Shown: piece by piece, positions 61,555 to 64,000 of the stretch | Layout: every line of letters begins with the position of its first letter | Position numbering within the stretch: position 1 is the first letter of the stretch | Assembly: GCF_014652895.1 (NCBI RefSeq) | Contig: NZ_BMZR01000002.1 | Span: 186,001 to 250,000, forward strand | Length of the DNA stretch: 64,000 nucleotides | Direction of reading: 5' to 3' | Source of the DNA: Psychrobacter glaciei | GTDB taxonomy: Bacteria; Pseudomonadota; Gammaproteobacteria; Pseudomonadales; Moraxellaceae | The notes under the pieces: model-generated | Database searches by the model: none | What the model was told of the DNA's origin: nothing | The model's input: the letters and a program-made list of their open reading frames with translations, nothing else | Made by a program: the position numbers and the translations under genes

Positions 61555-62946
61555 ATGCGACTACTCACCGCTGTTGACCAGTTATTCTTACTTCTTGAGT
61601 CGCGTAAACAACCCATGCACGTGGGAGGATTGTTCTTATTCGAGTTACCACAGGATGGGCAAAATGAGGATGGTGACTTTGTCAATCAACTCGTGCAGCA
61701 AATGCAAACCGCCACGGTACCGCCAAGCTTTCCCTTTAACCAAGTGCTCGACAGACTGGTGTTTTGGAAAGAAGATGAAGAGTTCGATGTGGAGCATCAT
61801 TTCCGTCATGTCGCGCTGCCAAATCCCGGGCGTGTTCGTGAACTGTTGATGTATATCTCGAAAGAGCATAGCCGTTTGCTAGATCGCGCCATGCCTTTGT
61901 GGGAATGTCATATTATCGAAGGTATTTTGCCTGAATCCGAGGGTAGACCTGAACGTTTTGCCTTATATTTCAAAATCCATCATTCATTAGTCGATGGTGT
62001 TGCAGCCATGCGTTTGGTCGAAAAATCCTTATCACAGTCCCCCACTGAGCCTGTCAGTTTACCGATATGGTCATTGATAGCGCGTCATCGTAAGTCAGTG
62101 GATAAGTTATTACCCGCTGACCGCTCTATAACCAGTATCTTAAAAGAGCAATTATCTACCATCAAGCCCGTCTTTACCGAACTGCTCGACAACTTTAAGC
62201 ATGGTGATGATGAAGGTTATGTCGGTACCTTTGATGCACCCATGAGTATTCTCAACCAACGTATCTCAGCCTCACGGCGCATTGCCGCTCAGTCTTACGA
62301 CATGCAGCGCTTTCGTGTCATCGCTGATGCGTTTGAAGTTAACGTCAATGACGTGGTATTGGCTGTCTGTGCAGGCGCGCTGCGTCGCTACTTGCTTTCC
62401 ATGAATGCCTTGCCGACTAAGCCATTGATCGGCTTTGTACCGATGTCTTTACGCTGCGATGAAAGTGCATCGGGCAATCAGATTTCATTTTTGATGGCAA
62501 ATCTGGGCACGCACTTAGACGACCCAGCCAAGCGTCTACAATTGATTTATAAGAGTATGAATAGTGGTAAACGTCGCTTTAGACGTATGAACAAAGCGCA
62601 AATTATCAACTATAGCGCGATCGCTTATGCGTGGGAAGGTATCAACGTACTGACAGGTTTGTTCCCCAGAAAGCAGGCGTTTAACCTCATTATCTCAAAT
62701 GTGCCAGGCTCTAAAAAACCATTATATTGGAATGGCGCACCGCTAAAAGCGCTATATCCAGCCTCCATTATCGTTGATGGACAAGCGCTGAATATCACGC
62801 TTTCTAGCTATCAAGATAAAATTGAATTTTGTATTACTGCTTGTAGTAAGCTGCTACCGCACGTTCAAGACATGCTAGGATTACTTGAGGAAGAGCTAAT
62901 CTTATTAGAAGGTATCAGCGAGGCTAAGACTGTAGTGGCAAATTAA
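61555..62946 (+). CDS. Wax ester synthase / acyl-CoA:diacylglycerol acyltransferase (WS/DGAT)
   Basis: Esterifies fatty alcohol or diacylglycerol with acyl-CoA for storage lipid. 463 residues, the usual length. MRLLTAVDQLFLLLESRKQPMHVGG and the catalytic motif HHSLVDG near residue 142 (HHxxxDG) are diagnostic, as is the ISNVPGS motif (SNVPGSKKPLYWNGAPLKALYP) near the C-terminus. A good AAGGA ribosome binding site precedes the ATG. Monocistronic, with a strong terminator. Known in Acinetobacter, Psychrobacter and Marinobacter; substrate preference between wax and triacylglycerol cannot be told. atfA would be the Acinetobacter name. Confidence 0.95.
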   Translation: MRLLTAVDQLFLLLESRKQPMHVGGLFLFELPQDGQNEDGDFVNQLVQQMQTATVPPSFPFNQVLDRLVFWKEDEEFDVEHHFRHVALPNPGRVRELLMYISKEHSRLLDRAMPLWECHIIEGILPESEGRPERFALYFKIHHSLVDGVAAMRLVEKSLSQSPTEPVSLPIWSLIARHRKSVDKLLPADRSITSILKEQLSTIKPVFTELLDNFKHGDDEGYVGTFDAPMSILNQRISASRRIAAQSYDMQRFRVIADAFEVNVNDVVLAVCAGALRRYLLSMNALPTKPLIGFVPMSLRCDESASGNQISFLMANLGTHLDDPAKRLQLIYKSMNSGKRRFRRMNKAQIINYSAIAYAWEGINVLTGLFPRKQAFNLIISNVPGSKKPLYWNGAPLKALYPASIIVDGQALNITLSSYQDKIEFCITACSKLLPHVQDMLGLLEEELILLEGISEAKTVVAN

Positions 62947-62986
62947 TAAAGTATTTCAGCAATAAAATACCTAAGCTATTACGCAA

Positions 62987-63023
62987 TAAAAAAGCTGGCA
63001 CCATTATGGCGCCAGCTTTTTTT
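62987..63023. terminator. Terminator between WS/DGAT and suhB
   Basis: Stem AAAAAAGCTGGC / GCCAGCTTTTTT with an inner loop ACCATTATGGC; T-runs on both strands, for convergent genes. Confidence 0.92.
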
Positions 63024-63111
63024 ATGTCGAAAACTTGAAGGCTAGGAATACAATATTACTGACTCATCATTTGAGCACATATCACGCCATCACAAGTTTA
63101 TCGATGATTTA

Positions 63112-63939
63112 CTATACCGCGTCACCCCATATTGGGACAACCACTTGCATCAGTGGTTTTAGCAGCTTAATGTTGCACGCAAAGATAGAGCCTGAAGTCA
63201 TTGAGTCGTGTGCACCAGTATGATCGACGACCACACCACGTGCCTCAGTGACGATAAGCTCACCAGCAGCGATGTCCCACGGCTTGATAGACATCTCAAA
63301 ATAACCATCGAAACGACCAGCGGCCACATAGCATAAATCAAGTGCCGCTGAGCCTAAACGACGAATTTGACCGCCCGCTTCAGAGACTTTCTGTAGGCTT
63401 TCAAAATGCTCTTTCGCATAAGAGACAATCTCACCATTGCGCTTACGCTCAAGCGGATGACCCGTAGTAAATAGGCCACCGTCAAGCGTTTTGCGTTCGC
63501 TCACTTGCATACGGCGATTGTTCAAGCGCGCGCCTTTACCGCGGCTAGCAGAGAACATCTCATCACGGACTGGATCATAGACCACGCCATGTTGGGTGAC
63601 ACCTTTATGCTGTACAGCAATCGATACGCAGAACTGCGGCACACCATGGACGAAGTTTTTGGTGCCATCTAGCGGATCAATAATCCAGCACCAGTCAGCG
63701 TCTTCGCCGCGACCTTCTTGCATACCAAACTCTTCACCCAAAAACGAATGGTTTGGATAGCTGGCCTTTAGCGTCTCAATCGTCAGCTCTTCACTGAAAC
63801 GATCAATACGTGTGACCAATCCATCAAGTCCTTTTGACTCGATGTCCAATTCGATTTTGTGGCGGTTTTGATGCGCATATAAAATCTCTTTACCAACTTT
63901 TTCAGCAGTACGTGCTGCGATGACGACCATGGGTTCCAT
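63112..63939 (-). CDS. suhB: Inositol-1-monophosphatase family protein SuhB
   Basis: 275 residues. Metal-binding motif I WIIDPLDGTKNF (85-96), GEEFG (68-72), and motif II WDIAAGELIVTEARG near residue 220 are intact. Mg-dependent phosphatase; in E. coli the homologue also takes part in rRNA antitermination. AGGTTATTT lies before the ATG at 63939. The 3' end converges with the WS/DGAT gene. The right-hand 61 bases of the window are its upstream region. Confidence 0.95.
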   Translation of the reverse strand: MEPMVVIAARTAEKVGKEILYAHQNRHKIELDIESKGLDGLVTRIDRFSEELTIETLKASYPNHSFLGEEFGMQEGRGEDADWCWIIDPLDGTKNFVHGVPQFCVSIAVQHKGVTQHGVVYDPVRDEMFSASRGKGARLNNRRMQVSERKTLDGGLFTTGHPLERKRNGEIVSYAKEHFESLQKVSEAGGQIRRLGSAALDLCYVAAGRFDGYFEMSIKPWDIAAGELIVTEARGVVVDHTGAHDSMTSGSIFACNIKLLKPLMQVVVPIWGDAV

Positions 63940-64000
63940 AAATAACCTATTTGCTTGATGAATGAATATAAAAATAAGACTAACTTTGTGCCCACAACAT

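Overview
The window reads as chromosomal DNA of a gammaproteobacterium of the family Moraxellaceae, most likely Psychrobacter. The grounds are the moderately AT-rich composition, the gene repertoire (type IV pilus motor and minor-pilin genes, the fur/bamE divergon, a wax ester synthase/DGAT, scattered type II secretion genes) and Ala/Thr/Gln/Asn-rich proteins. The species call is inference from recall; no search was run. Almost all protein-coding genes look intact. There is no prophage, CRISPR array, rRNA operon or complete insertion sequence.

Layout. 1-3.3 kb: a YggS-type PLP protein (cut by the window edge) divergent from pilT-pilU. 3.3-6.0 kb: fur divergent from bamE, then an rnfH-like gene translationally coupled to a divergent NSS-like membrane protein. 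6.2-7.6 kb: two periplasmic c-type cytochromes (c4 and c5 types). 7.9-10.9 kb: engB, a deleted IS remnant, a HAD phosphatase and rluC. 10.9-16.5 kb: a 1.2-kb spacer and a very long rne. 16.6-24.3 kb: DUF808 protein, lipoprotein-type dsbC, hom, thiolase and two YsnF/DUF2382 stress-type proteins. 24.5-32 kb: a small lipoprotein, secA, mutS and fdxA. 32.1-41.5 kb: two separate pilin genes, then a tightly packed minor-pilin operon read leftward (fimT-pilV-pilW-pilX-pilY1-two pilE-like genes). 41.8-47.4 kb: pldA-comF, then dsbD preceded by a free-standing copy of its N-terminal domain. 47.8-51.0 kb: gspG, gspF and an unrecognised gene. 51.3-53.3 kb: an AraC-type regulator and tRNA-Pro, tRNA-Arg and tRNA-His. 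53.5-56.6 kb: a compact McrB/McrC pair. 56.9-64 kb: a DUF4442 hotdog protein, an exported RidA-like protein, gspE, thiG, a wax ester synthase/DGAT and suhB.

How the genes work together. PilT and PilU drive pilus retraction. The fimT-pilE operon supplies the tip and priming complex with the PilY1 adhesin. GspE, GspF and GspG are the ATPase, platform and major pseudopilin of a type II secretion system whose genes are dispersed. DsbC, DsbD and the extra nDsbD domain form a periplasmic disulfide-isomerisation branch. SecA and BamE serve export and outer-membrane assembly.

The most notable items are: the stand-alone nDsbD paralogue; a McrBC-like pair whose McrB lacks an N-terminal recognition domain but carries a roughly 100-residue insert inside the AAA+ core, and whose McrC starts with a 15-bp in-frame tandem repeat; the NSS-like protein coupled to rnfH; and several families of short dispersed repeats, three with inverted ends. 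I did not find a clearly new multi-gene system. The McrBC variant and the nDsbD duplication come closest.
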